A stretch of DNA of 64,000 bases from JAXGPX01 sp040766745 (GTDB lineage: Bacteria > Bacillota > Sulfobacillia > Fermentithermobacillales > Fermentithermobacillaceae), in NCBI GenBank assembly GCA_040766745.1, contig JAXGPX010000003.1, forward strand, positions 132,879 to 196,878, in the 5' to 3' direction. The notes under the pieces were generated by a model. That model saw only the letters and a program-made list of their open reading frames with translations. It was not told the origin of the DNA and ran no database searches. This document shows positions 52,381-61,616 of the stretch, in pieces; positions within the stretch are counted from its first letter, which is position 1; the number at the start of each line of letters is the position of its first letter. The position numbers and the translations under genes are program-made.

Positions 52381-52833
52381 TTGAAAGTTTTGGTAGACGC
52401 AGATGCTTGCCCTCGTAACGTAATGAATTTTCTAAAGGAGAACCAGGCTAGATTGGGCTATGGCCTGTTAACTGTCTCTACAAGCAACCACATGCTAGAC
52501 GGTGAGTATCACATTACAGTAGACCCCGAGCCGCAAGCCGTAGATATCGTCATAGCCAATCGAGTGCAGCAGGGCGATATTGTTGTCACCCAGGACTGGG
52601 GCCTTGCAGCCGTAGTTCTGGGCAAGAAAGCATCGGCCATTGCTCCGAGTGGTTTGGTCTATACCAGCGACCGCATACCTTTTATGCTGGAGCAAAGGAA
52701 CATGTTAGCCCGTCATCGCCGGGGCGGGGGACGCACAAAGGGGCCGGCAGCCCGAACAAGCGCCGACGATGAAAGATTTCAGCGAGCTTTCATGGAACTA
52801 CTGCAGACTTCCGAAAACTCGTCTCTTGAGTAA
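52381..52833 (+). CDS. DUF188 (YaiI/YqxD) family protein
   Basis: A 150-residue protein of the DUF188 family, a PIN-like/NYN-like fold of unknown function. The family signature VLVDADACPRNVMNFL opens the protein, with QGDIVVTQDWGLAAVVLGKKA further on. TTG 52381 is preceded by GGAGG within the 15-bp repeat. The 123-bp repeat array begins inside its last codons. Monocistronic; conserved acidic residues suggest metal-dependent RNA or DNA cleavage, but this is unproven. Confidence 0.87.
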   Translation: MKVLVDADACPRNVMNFLKENQARLGYGLLTVSTSNHMLDGEYHITVDPEPQAVDIVIANRVQQGDIVVTQDWGLAAVVLGKKASAIAPSGLVYTSDRIPFMLEQRNMLARHRRGGGRTKGPAARTSADDERFQRAFMELLQTSENSSLE

Positions 52834-53346
52834 CTGCTTATCCCCTCTGGATGTACATCTCGACCAACGTGTGTCTGTGGCGGCATAATCTTGATTCAAC
52901 TGTCGCTCTGGGATACAGGTTCCGGCATACGTGTATTTGTGGCGATACGGTTTGAGTTCAACTGTCCCTCTGGAGTACAGGTTCGGCTGCATTGTATCGG
53001 TGACAGCACAATCTAGGTTCACCTGTCACTCTGAGACACAGGTTCCGCTGCACTTGTATTTGTGGTAACACGGTTTGAGTTCAACTGTCCCTCTGGAGTA
53101 CAGGTTCGGCTGCATAGTATCGGTGACAACACAATCTTGGTTCACCTGTCACTCTGAGACACAGGTTCGGCTGCACTTGTATTTGTGGCAATACGGTTTG
53201 AGTTCAACTGTCCGTCTGGAGTACAGGTTCTGCTGCATTGTATCGATGACAGCACTATTTACGTTAACCTGTCACTCTGAGACACAGGTTCCGCTGCACG
53301 TGTATCTGTGGTGATATGGTCCCGGGTCACCTGTCCCTCCAGACTA
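52824..53346. repeat. Tandem array of 61-bp hairpin units (123-bp dimer period)
   Basis: About 8.5 copies of a 61-62 bp unit with a higher-order period of exactly 123 bp (GGTTTGAG or its equivalent at 52949, 53072, 53195 and 53318). Each unit contains an imperfect inverted repeat: ACCTGTC, then CTC, then GAG, then ACAGGTT. So every unit can fold as a small hairpin, and A and B units alternate. It starts in the last codons of the DUF188 gene. No open frame is conserved. Confidence 0.88.
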
Positions 53347-53655
53347 CAGGTCCCCCATAATATGGAAAGGATATCCCGCCTCGCGCCCACCGTAAGCAAA
53401 CGAGCAAAAACATATGAGCAAGGCTAGGTAACTGAAACACCGCCGGGAACCACCGCAGGTTTTCTAAAGTCTATATGGTATGTATGGATTGTGTTTCACT
53501 GACAGCAGAAATCGAACAAGGCACATATGTAATACCAATACCATAGCGGTGAGTGTAGCGCAATAAAGAATAGCACGATTAAAAGGAGCAGAATTCAAAG
53601 GTGCTCAATCCAAAACATCTAATCCAAAACAGTACAATTGCCAGTACGTGATCAT

Positions 53656-53703
53656 CGGTGGAGCAACCGGTGGAGCAACCGGTGGAGTAACCAGTGCTGC
53701 AAT
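53656..53703. repeat. 12-bp tandem repeat upstream of the DUF4153 gene
   Basis: Three units of CGGTGGAGCAAC (the third with one change) and one degenerate unit end about 25 bases before the DUF4153 start. Confidence 0.8.
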
Positions 53704-53729
53704 CAGCCTGAATCAGAGGAGAGACTTTT

Positions 53730-55541
53730 ATGAAGACCAAATTCAGAGAATTGACTATGAGAATGCTGGCGGCTGCAGGCCCAACATTTAGGCGGTTCTG
53801 GGTGTCAGTTGGATTCACGGTAGCCCTGACAACCACTTTGATAATGAGTACTACCGGCCCGTATCCACGTCCGGCTGAGGTGCTAAACAGACTCTCCCCG
53901 GCGCTCCTGGCTGGAATACTTACGTCATGGTGTGCAGTTCTGTTTTGGGAGTTTTGGAATCGGCGACTGAGTGCACAAACTCCAAGCAAGCAACAACCGC
54001 CTGCCCACATGGCCATCGCAGGCAATTTGATTGCACTAGGGGCCGCCGGTATAGTGACCGGGGCCACGTATGCCATGCTCAAAGGCCTCACCTTTGTCGC
54101 TATCAGCAGGCACGTGGGCATTTGCGTGTTTCTATTTCTGATGTTTTTCATAATTCCTCATATCCGCAAAAACCAGGGACTTGAGATGTATATAGTCAGG
54201 CTGTTCACTCAAGCAGTAGTATCTGTCCTGTTTGCAGCAGTCATGTTTTTCGGGCTTTCAGCAATCACATTCACCGTCACATATCTCTTCTCTATAGACG
54301 TGTCATACCGAATCTACCTTCAAATATGGCTTGTTATGGTCGGAGTCCTGGCCCCGTTCCTGTTCATGGCAGGAGTCCCAGCGGCCGGGGCTACAGTTGA
54401 AAGCGACGATTATCCTAAGGTGCTCTATAACCTGGTCGTGTATGTAGTTACACCTCTCTTGACAACATATACCGTCATTCTATACCTGTACTTCGCCAAG
54501 ATACTGATTACCCGGCAATGGCCTGTTGGCCTGGTATCTCACCTGGTGCTGTGGTACTCAGTAGCAAGCACTGCAATGCTGTACTTCGTCTGGCCACTGA
54601 CTTCCGGCAACAAATGGGCAGAGACGTTTTCGCGATATTTCAAGAAAGCCGTGATTCCACTTCTGGTCATGATGTTCTTCTCCATCGGAATCAGAATCAA
54701 GTTCTATGGAATTACAGAGAACCGGTACTACGTGTTGGTGTTGGGCCTGTGGGTCCTGGGATCCATGCTCTACCTGAATCTCGCTAAAGCAAGGAAAAGC
54801 GTCGTCCTCCCTGTTTCTCTGGCAATAGTAGTCGCGCTCTCAGTAATAGGGCCTTGGAGCAGTTTTGCCGTGTCGAAATGGAGTCAAAACCGGAGACTGG
54901 AACGTCTCTGTGATCAGTACGGAATGGCCGACAGTGGCACCATATCGCCATCATCTCAGGTTGCCCAGTCTGACCGCCGGGAAATGGCAGCCATTTTGCA
55001 GTACTTTGATCGCTATCATGATCTGGCAGACGTAAAACTCCTGCCCCAGGGCTTTACATTAGCCCAGTTTGAGCAAGTGTTTGGGTTCTCCTACGCAGAT
55101 ACCGAGCTACCGGTACCGGTGCAAGGATTGCAGTACGAAGCAGCTTATTTACCTATGGATATAAGTGAATACCAATATCTGTTTGACTACACAAGACCGC
55201 AGTACAAGGAAGGCAATAAGATCTCACTCTCCCAAGGTGGCGTAGTCACAACCTATGATGGAAACACGCAGTCCATAGCAGTAAGTCTGAACGGAGGCTT
55301 GGAGTGGGAAAAGTCATTAGCTGAATTCATAGACGACCTTCTACCGCAATACGAACCACAATACGAACCACAAAACAGAATCGAATTTCGTCGGGAGGAC
55401 ATGGCCATTGAGGCCGAAACCGCCAATTTGAGGATCAAGGTCGTAATCACCATCTTATTGGGTGAAGTGGAGCCTGCCAGCCAAAAACCGGTTATACACC
55501 ACGTGGGATTCTTTGTACTGGTTGGCGGAACCGGGGAGTAA
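53730..55541 (+). CDS. DUF4153 multi-pass membrane protein
   Basis: A 603-residue protein. About 11-12 hydrophobic segments occupy residues 20-390. The DUF4153 signature GITENRYYVLVLGLWVLGSMLYL and the following IGPWSSFAVSKWSQNRRLERL lie near 330-395. The C-terminal 200 residues form a soluble domain; within it a QYEP repeat (PQYEPQYEPQN) is encoded by a small 12-bp duplication. GAGGAGAG precedes ATG 53730. The function of the family is unknown. Confidence 0.85.
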   Translation: MKTKFRELTMRMLAAAGPTFRRFWVSVGFTVALTTTLIMSTTGPYPRPAEVLNRLSPALLAGILTSWCAVLFWEFWNRRLSAQTPSKQQPPAHMAIAGNLIALGAAGIVTGATYAMLKGLTFVAISRHVGICVFLFLMFFIIPHIRKNQGLEMYIVRLFTQAVVSVLFAAVMFFGLSAITFTVTYLFSIDVSYRIYLQIWLVMVGVLAPFLFMAGVPAAGATVESDDYPKVLYNLVVYVVTPLLTTYTVILYLYFAKILITRQWPVGLVSHLVLWYSVASTAMLYFVWPLTSGNKWAETFSRYFKKAVIPLLVMMFFSIGIRIKFYGITENRYYVLVLGLWVLGSMLYLNLAKARKSVVLPVSLAIVVALSVIGPWSSFAVSKWSQNRRLERLCDQYGMADSGTISPSSQVAQSDRREMAAILQYFDRYHDLADVKLLPQGFTLAQFEQVFGFSYADTELPVPVQGLQYEAAYLPMDISEYQYLFDYTRPQYKEGNKISLSQGGVVTTYDGNTQSIAVSLNGGLEWEKSLAEFIDDLLPQYEPQYEPQNRIEFRREDMAIEAETANLRIKVVITILLGEVEPASQKPVIHHVGFFVLVGGTGE

Positions 55542-55800
55542 AGAAGTTAGAGTTCTGCTTCTGACACTTCGGGCTACGGAAAGCCGAATAAGGAAGTTAT
55601 ACATCTCCTTCTGAGGCATCACTGTGCTCGGGTTTTCCTAGCCCTAGCAATACAAGGGATACCTCAGAACTGGCGATCTCCCAACTCATAACCTGGTTTC
55701 CGATTACAATAGGCATTTACCGGCCAAAGACAACAATGAGCAAGGTTGGACAGGAAACCTGGCGGAAAGGGGCCTACAATTGCAGGTGCGAGGTGAGAAA

Positions 55801-56661
55801 ATGGACTGCATCCAGAGCATGCAACAAGCAATAGAGTACATGGAAGAACATATCCTTGAAGCCATCAACTATGAAGACGTGGCAAAACACGTATACATGT
55901 CAAGTTATCACTTCCACAGGCTGTTCAGCATGATTACCGGAATAACGGCAAATGAGTACATTCGAAACCGGAAGCTTTCAATGGCAGGTCAAGAACTCAT
56001 CATGTCAAACAAGAAAGTAATCGATGTCGCAATGAAGTACGGCTACGATTCGCCTGAGAGCTTCACCAAAGCCTTTGCAAGATTCCACGGAGTGACGCCT
56101 AGTGTGGCAAGACGTTCGGGGATGCAGCTCAAATCATTTGGCCGCCTCGTAATAAAAATCAAGTTGGAGGGCGGTACATCTATGGAGTACAGAATCGTAG
56201 AAAGGCAGCCATTCAAGTTGTTGGCCAAAGTCAGGGCGTTTAGAAATGAGTCCATTTCAGAGGAAGGCAATACAGAAATACCTGACTTCTGGAAACAGTG
56301 TGGGAATGAAGGTGTGTTTGAAGTATTGAAAAAGCACACCGGAAAGCATGATGTCTATGGAGCATGCGCTCCTATTTCTAAAGAGAGTACCCACTTTGAC
56401 TACGGCATAGCTATGGAATACGACGGAGGCCCTATCCCCAATGGTTACAGAATCTGGGATGTGACTCCAACTCTATGGGCAGTGTTCAAATGCATCGGGA
56501 ATGATGGAACATGTATTGGAGAGACATGGGATAGAATCTTCAAAGACTTCCTGCCAAGTTCAGGCTATAACATGCTGGATAACACCGATTTTGAGTTATA
56601 TTCGGAAGACAATGATTCTGATTGCTTTTGTGAAATCTGGATTCCGGTAGAGGAGAAGTAG
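55801..56661 (+). CDS. AraC-family regulator with GyrI-like effector domain
   Basis: A 286-residue regulator. Two helix-turn-helix motifs lie in residues 1-105 (NYEDVAKHVYMSSYHFHRLFSMITG and IDVAMKYGYDSPESFTKAFARFHGVTPS). The C-terminal domain (about 120-286) is a GyrI-like small-molecule-binding domain (EYRIVERQPFKLLAKVRAFR, EIWIPVEEK). This Rob/SoxS-like design is typical of drug- or stress-sensing activators. ATG 55801 with GAGGTGAG upstream is preferred over TTG 55780. No transporter gene is adjacent. Confidence 0.9.
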   Translation: MDCIQSMQQAIEYMEEHILEAINYEDVAKHVYMSSYHFHRLFSMITGITANEYIRNRKLSMAGQELIMSNKKVIDVAMKYGYDSPESFTKAFARFHGVTPSVARRSGMQLKSFGRLVIKIKLEGGTSMEYRIVERQPFKLLAKVRAFRNESISEEGNTEIPDFWKQCGNEGVFEVLKKHTGKHDVYGACAPISKESTHFDYGIAMEYDGGPIPNGYRIWDVTPTLWAVFKCIGNDGTCIGETWDRIFKDFLPSSGYNMLDNTDFELYSEDNDSDCFCEIWIPVEEK

Positions 56662-56799
56662 TACCAGAGTATCAGACGTAAAATAGGCGTTATCTGGATT
56701 TCCATCGGAGTGGAATCCAAAACATCATCTCCTTTTGGAAAGAACCAGATTCCGCTGGCGGCTCTCGACAGCATGGCCTCCTAGGGGAGTTGAGCAATT

Positions 56800-57225
56800 A
56801 TGTTAACAAGGACTAATGTACAAGCGTTTGTCTTCTCGGTAAATCCATCTTTCAAGGTTCTTATTCTGAAACGAACACCCGAACGAAGTGGTTACTGGCA
56901 GCCTGTTTCAGGTGGCATCGATAATGGAGAAGAACCGGAAGCAACTGTAGTACGGGAGGTGTTTGAAGAGACTAGCATAACCAGCATAGAGAATATCATA
57001 GACCTAGACTACACCTTTGCTTATAAAGAAACCAAAGACGGTGTACTAATGAACATGCGAGACATTTGCTTCGCCGCTAAAGTTGACAACATACCGGATG
57101 TACAACTATCCAGTGAGCATGAACAATATAAGTGGTGTTCGTATACAGAAGCGAAAGAGTATCTGAAATGGGAACACAACCTGATTGCATTAGAGAAACT
57201 TATGGACATTATTAGTAACTCCTGA
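56800..57225 (+). CDS. NUDIX hydrolase
   Basis: A 141-residue NUDIX enzyme. The box is GGIDNGEEPEATVVREVFEETSI (about residues 38-60). WQPVSGGID and the C-terminal YKWCSYTEAKEYLKWEHNLIALEKL resemble dihydroneopterin triphosphate pyrophosphatase-like or (d)NTP-hydrolysing members. GGGGAG precedes ATG 56800. It is separate from the NUDIX enzyme at 10.9 kb and unlike it outside the box. Substrate unknown. Confidence 0.87.
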   Translation: MLTRTNVQAFVFSVNPSFKVLILKRTPERSGYWQPVSGGIDNGEEPEATVVREVFEETSITSIENIIDLDYTFAYKETKDGVLMNMRDICFAAKVDNIPDVQLSSEHEQYKWCSYTEAKEYLKWEHNLIALEKLMDIISNS

Positions 57226-57382
57226 ATTCTCCAACAAGACTATGTTGCCATTCCTGTACATATGGACCATTTCAGCGTCCTGCAAATCCCATCCAGAAGG
57301 CATTTCATGGGTTATCACGATCACGATCTTCCCCAACAGCAACTCGTAAAACGTGCGGCCTATTCACTGCTGTCATAGGTCA

Positions 57383-57800
57383 TATTATGTAACCCGTCAC
57401 TATACCGACAGGCTGCAAGATCTGCCGTCGGTGTAGCGACGGCCCGACCGGAAACCCGTTAATCTAACAACGGGCGAACGGACTTGGTGTATTGAATCTT
57501 TACAGTCACTCGCGACCCCAAAATCTCGTGCTCGTTTGGGACAAACTGAGCCTCTCTTGCCCATTGAGATACCTAAAATAACCGCCTGCCAATCGGAAAA
57601 ACCCAAAAACCTGCTAATAGAAATGCCAACAAGACGCATGGATATTCATGGCTAGCAGTCTGCGTGTGAGATGTCCATTTATTTGACATTAATTCCAGAT
57701 CTCCGTCGGCATACCGACGGGAATTCCTGTTTGCCGTCGCTATGGCGACAGTCAAAACGTCTTCCTGTATAAAGACTAGACATGTCCCAATCCGGGATTC
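57383..57800 (+). repeat. Dispersed palindromic element, copy D
   Basis: The left edge ATTATGTAAC leads to palindromes centred near 57402 and 57433. The right end has palindromes near 57711 and 57742, again preceded by TTTGACATTAATTC. The interior shares GCATGGATATTCA with copy C in the same position. Non-coding, between NUDIX and the C69 peptidase gene. Confidence 0.75.
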
Positions 57801-57843
57801 GAAATACACCATCTAACGGACTAACGGTACCAGAAAACGAGTC

Positions 57844-59322
57844 TCACCCCAGGTACCTCTTGTATAACTCCTTCAATTCACCGTCTTCTTCTCTTTCAAA
57901 CAGTGCTTTGTTCTCTCTACTCCAATACCTTCTGAACTGTACTCCACCCTTGATGCCGTCTGTAAACACCCCTTCCCCAACGAGTTTCAGGGCTTCGTCG
58001 ATGTAATCTCTGTTGATTACCTTGGCCTGTTTGTACAGATCTTCCCCATCTGTTTCGTCAGCACTCAACTCGAACAACCGGTTTTGGTATTCTGTGCGTA
58101 ACGGGTGAAGCCGATCCTTGTTGGCAGCATAATCGTTCAGAACAGCTCTAAATAGCAAGTTGTTGTATTTCCACCTGTTGACACCTTCACCTTCGTCACA
58201 CAATTCACTGAACAAATCACGTGTTGCAGATATAGCCGTACCGCTTGACTTTGTGCCTCTGGGTTGATCGCATATTTTGCGGGACGAGTCATGTGTTCCT
58301 GATGTGGCCGTACCGCTGGACTTGGTTCCCTCGCCTTCGTCATATGATTGATGGAACAAGTTACGCCTACCAGACATGGCCGTGCCGCAGACCCGGTTAT
58401 CTTCGCCATGGCCTTGGCCGGCTGGTTGGCGGAGTTCAAACCTAAGCGGCTTGAAAAGCTGAATCTCAGGACAGGGGCCTTCCGTATACCAGATAAGTTC
58501 TTGATCGTAATCGTAGAGCAAAGATGCAGTTGCCTGTGAACTCACAAACCCTCCTGCTATCATGCCGATATTTCTCATTGATGCTACACGGCCGGTATGG
58601 CGGTCTTGCAGCACAGCCATCACCCCAGCAGATTCATAGTCATCACGCTTCATAAGCTCCCTGCCGCGGTTTTCCCGGTGGTATGCGCCTGCGAAATAGG
58701 AGACTATGGGATTGGTGAAGCGCCTCTCGAAACTCCGAACCTTGCCTTTCAGTTGTGGTGAAATCTCATCAAAATCATCTTTGATTGAGATTCTGTTGCT
58801 GATGTGATAGTTTCTGTCCAGTTTCTTGTAAGCATAATAGCGATCAACAGTTTCCAGCAAATAGGCTTCCTCTGGATCCATAATCAAATAGCTGTTGTGG
58901 TAGTAAAGAGGGTGCTCGAAGCCTGCATTACCGCCCTGGCCGTACCGTTCGGTGTTCTGTATGATAATCTCCATTGCTTCACGGGCCGTTGAACCGAGCT
59001 CGAGAGTTACCCGCAAGTGGTCCATGCCCAGAACTCCCGTCTTGTCGACGCTAACCTTGTTAAAGGTGGCCTCGTTGCCAATGGATACTCCCTTTCTGTT
59101 AATGCCCATCTCGGCGCCCCATATCCATGAGGGTTTGGAAAGCCAAACATCGTGCTTCACTGTGTAAGAGGGCATTTCAACATAGGTCTTTGGCTTACTC
59201 ACCTCGCCTGCCGGGACGAAAACCATATACTGAGGTTCGTTAGGATCCCGGTCGCTGTTCTTGGCGAAAAAAACGGTCCTGCCCCTGCCATCAGCCTTTC
59301 TTATGTAGAAGGTGTCACACAT
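57844..59322 (-). CDS. C69-family dipeptidase with repeat insertion
   Basis: A 492-residue Ntn-hydrolase-type dipeptidase of family C69. It starts MCDTF, so after Met removal Cys2 is the N-terminal nucleophile; FFAKNSDRDPNEPQ and GINRKGVSIGNEATF are family motifs. Residues about 309-380 are an insertion of three 24-residue repeats (unit like TKSSGTATSGTHDSSRKICD) encoded by a 72-bp tandem repeat at 58183-58398. The enzyme should cleave dipeptides; the insertion probably forms a surface loop. CAGGAGG lies about 12 bases before ATG 59322. Confidence 0.88.
   Translation of the reverse strand: MCDTFYIRKADGRGRTVFFAKNSDRDPNEPQYMVFVPAGEVSKPKTYVEMPSYTVKHDVWLSKPSWIWGAEMGINRKGVSIGNEATFNKVSVDKTGVLGMDHLRVTLELGSTAREAMEIIIQNTERYGQGGNAGFEHPLYYHNSYLIMDPEEAYLLETVDRYYAYKKLDRNYHISNRISIKDDFDEISPQLKGKVRSFERRFTNPIVSYFAGAYHRENRGRELMKRDDYESAGVMAVLQDRHTGRVASMRNIGMIAGGFVSSQATASLLYDYDQELIWYTEGPCPEIQLFKPLRFELRQPAGQGHGEDNRVCGTAMSGRRNLFHQSYDEGEGTKSSGTATSGTHDSSRKICDQPRGTKSSGTAISATRDLFSELCDEGEGVNRWKYNNLLFRAVLNDYAANKDRLHPLRTEYQNRLFELSADETDGEDLYKQAKVINRDYIDEALKLVGEGVFTDGIKGGVQFRRYWSRENKALFEREEDGELKELYKRYLG
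58183..58398. repeat. 72-bp in-frame tandem repeat inside the C69 peptidase gene
   Basis: Three 72-bp units encode 24-residue repeats at residues 309-332, 333-356 and 357-380. Each contains a (S/C)GTA(M/T/I)S core and ends in E-G or R-G. The frame is kept. Confidence 0.82.
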
Positions 59323-59439
59323 AGTCCTAATAACCTCCTGAAGTGTTGTGTGAAATACGCCTGAAAGGTTCTACCTTCGGTACTCTGAGCCTAGTATACC
59401 GAACCGGTGGACATCTCTCCGCTTGTCGTGAAAGAAGAT

Positions 59440-59815
59440 TTGGTCCACCGGGTTCAAAGTGTCCTGAAGCGTCCTGAGTCGGAACCCCTACGGTTCTGCA
59501 CCAGTTGCCGGCTAGACTCATCCGCATCTGCACCGGCCTGCGGTCAAACTCGTCCGATTTCGCACCAGGCTGCTCAGGTTCGAAGTGTCCCGAAGCGTCC
59601 TGAGTCGGAACCCCTCCGGTTCTGCACCGGTTGCCGCCTAAACTCATCCGGACGTGCACCGGTTTTCGGTCAAACTCGTCCGATTTCGCACCAGCCTGCT
59701 CGGGTTCGAAGTGCCCCGAAGCGTCCTGAGCCAGAACCCCTCCGGTTTCGCACCGGTTGCCGCCGGAACCCCTCCGGTTCTGCACCGATTGCCCCTAGAC
59801 TCGTCCGGAGCCGCG
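59440..59815. repeat. 126-bp tandem repeat
   Basis: About 2.7 copies of a 126-bp unit (GTCCTGAG at 59471, 59597 and 59723), each made of smaller Tyr/Pro-codon-like ~30-bp pieces with GCACCGGTTGCCG. Because 126 is divisible by 3, both strands stay open (42-residue repeats), but no product is recognised. It lies between the C69 peptidase start and the ArsC-like gene end. Confidence 0.85.
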
Positions 59816-59864
59816 CCACTTGTCGCCATGACTCAGGGCAACCTGTAGCAACACAACCCATCTG

Positions 59865-60215
59865 TCAGGCCAATACACTCTCCCAATCCGCCTCTTTGAA
59901 ACCGACCAGTACGAAATCTTCGCCAACCAAGATCGGACGCTTTACTAGCATCCCGTCAGTGGCAAGAAGGGCAAACTGCTCATCTTCAGTCATCTCCGGC
60001 AATCTCTTGCTCAGAGATAAAGCCCTGTACTTCTGCCCGCTTGTGTTCCAAAAACGTTTCAGAGGTAGGCCGCTGTTCCCGTGCCACTCTCGCAGTTCGT
60101 CAATGGTGGGGTTCTCGATTTGAATATTCCGCTCATGATACTTGATACCACGGTCGTCCAGCCACTTTTGAGCCTTCTTGCACGTTGTGCACCTGGGATA
60201 GCAGATGAACTTCAT
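59865..60215 (-). CDS. ArsC/Spx-family thioredoxin-fold protein
   Basis: A 116-residue protein of the arsenate reductase/Spx/YffB family. MKFICYPRCTTCKKAQKWLDDRGIKYHERNI opens the thioredoxin-like fold with a CxxC at C9/C12. DELREWHGNSGLPLKRFWNTSG and GMLVKRPILVGEDFVLVGF are family segments. Members are arsenate reductases or redox regulators; Cys12 supports a Spx-type pair, but RNA polymerase binding cannot be judged. GGAGGGAAATC precedes ATG 60215. Confidence 0.87.
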   Translation of the reverse strand: MKFICYPRCTTCKKAQKWLDDRGIKYHERNIQIENPTIDELREWHGNSGLPLKRFWNTSGQKYRALSLSKRLPEMTEDEQFALLATDGMLVKRPILVGEDFVLVGFKEADWESVLA

Positions 60216-60377
60216 GATGATTTCCCTCCTAATTCATGTGTCCTTGACTTTCGCCCGTAATCAACGCTAACCGACATCGGTCACCTCTAAGAGGGCCGAA
60301 TAGAGACACGATCCACCGTATGATAAGATAGTACTACACTGTAAGAGCAATCAACCATACATGGAGGTGGTAATCTA

Positions 60378-61562
60378 ATGCAGCCAATAGAAATCCGTCC
60401 CGGTATATACTGGGTCGGCGGAATCGACTGGGATCTCCGCTATTTTCATGGCTACGTTACTCCCCGCGGGTCGACCTACAATTCTTACTTGATCATGGAT
60501 GAGAAGATTGTCCTGGTAGACACTGTCAAGCATTACCTGGCAGATGAGATGTTAAGCAGAATAAGTGCTGTGGTAGACCCCTCAAAGATCGATTACATGC
60601 TGGTCAACCACGTAGAAATGGATCACTCCGGAAGTGTCCCAAAAATCATGGAAATCGCCCCCAAGGCGAAAATTGTCACCACGTCGAAAGGCAAGAGAGG
60701 GCTAGAACTTCACTACAAAAAGGACTGGGAATATGTCCTTGTCAAATCCGGAGAGGAACTGAGCATCGGTTCCCGTACGCTGAAGTTCGTCGAGACTCCT
60801 ATGGTACACTGGCCAGACAACATGGTAACCTACATACCCGAGGACAAACTGCTTCTGTCCAACGACGCCTTTGGCCAGCATATTGCCAGCACAGAACGTT
60901 TCGTTGATGAATTGGGCTGGGATGTAGTCCAGGAAAACGCAGCCTCATATTATGCCAATATCGTCTTCCCCTACGGTGATCAGGTTAACAAAGCCTTAAA
61001 TGTTGTAGAAAGTCTTCCCATAGAAATGATTGCCCCAAGTCATGGCCTGGTCTGGCGGTCGCATTTCCCTGAACTCTTGAAGGAATATCGCAAGTGGGCC
61101 AGCAATGAGACGGACCCCAGGGCTCTCATAGTTTACGATACCATGTGGGGTTCCACCAGAAAAATGGCTCTGGCACTTCAGGAGGGGCTTGAGAACAGCG
61201 GTGTGCCCGTTACCATGAAATCCTTGCAGGAAAACCATGTTTCTCAGATTGTGCCGGAACTCCTGACATCAAAGCTGGTGCTGGTAGGGTGCCCCACTAT
61301 CAACAATGGGATGCTCCCAACGATAGGTGAGTTCCTTACCTATATAAAAGGACTGCGGCCGAAGAAACGGATTGGTTTTGCTTTTGGTTCCTATGGATGG
61401 GGCGGCCAGGGAGCCAAGGAAGTGGCTGCGATTCTCCAGGGTATGGGCTGGGAAATGCCTGAGGACACAGTGAATCTGCAGTATGTTCCTGGAGAAGAGG
61501 AGCTGGACAATCTCAAAGAGGTTGGCCAGAGGCTTGCCGGGGCTGTAAAAGCTGTAAAATAG
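60378..61562 (+). CDS. FprA-type flavodiiron protein
   Basis: A 394-residue A-type flavoprotein. The N-terminal beta-lactamase-like domain holds the di-iron ligands H78, E80, D82 and H83 (NHVEMDHSG), with later ligands in VHWPDNM, SNDAFGQH and SHGLVWR. The C-terminal flavodoxin domain starts near residue 250 (ALIVYDTMWGSTRKMA) and binds FMN. Flavodiiron proteins reduce O2 to water or NO to N2O in the cytoplasm of anaerobes. Rubredoxin is encoded 55 bases downstream as its probable electron donor. GGAGGTGG precedes ATG 60378. Confidence 0.94.
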   Translation: MQPIEIRPGIYWVGGIDWDLRYFHGYVTPRGSTYNSYLIMDEKIVLVDTVKHYLADEMLSRISAVVDPSKIDYMLVNHVEMDHSGSVPKIMEIAPKAKIVTTSKGKRGLELHYKKDWEYVLVKSGEELSIGSRTLKFVETPMVHWPDNMVTYIPEDKLLLSNDAFGQHIASTERFVDELGWDVVQENAASYYANIVFPYGDQVNKALNVVESLPIEMIAPSHGLVWRSHFPELLKEYRKWASNETDPRALIVYDTMWGSTRKMALALQEGLENSGVPVTMKSLQENHVSQIVPELLTSKLVLVGCPTINNGMLPTIGEFLTYIKGLRPKKRIGFAFGSYGWGGQGAKEVAAILQGMGWEMPEDTVNLQYVPGEEELDNLKEVGQRLAGAVKAVK

Positions 61563-61616
61563 GCAATACTTCCATCACTGGATAGTTCCTATATCAGTTT
61601 TGAAAGGAGAATCATC

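Noticed and set aside
52215..52418. Pentapeptide-repeat-like small protein
   Set aside because: Its 5-residue period simply reflects the 15-bp DNA repeat; it overlaps the real DUF188 start and lacks the A(D/N)Lxx pattern.
52824..53346. CRISPR-like array
   Set aside because: The sequences between the palindromic cores are themselves repeated every 123 bp, so there are no unique spacers, and no cas genes are present.
59327..59785. 152-codon minus-strand repeat protein
   Set aside because: Open only because of the 126-bp period; lacks a ribosome site and overlaps the start region of the C69 peptidase gene. Kept only as a finding on the repeat.
59407..60123. 238-codon plus-strand frame over the 126-bp repeat
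   Set aside because: It exists because the repeat unit is a multiple of 3, then runs antisense through the ArsC/Spx-like gene. No ribosome site or family resemblance.
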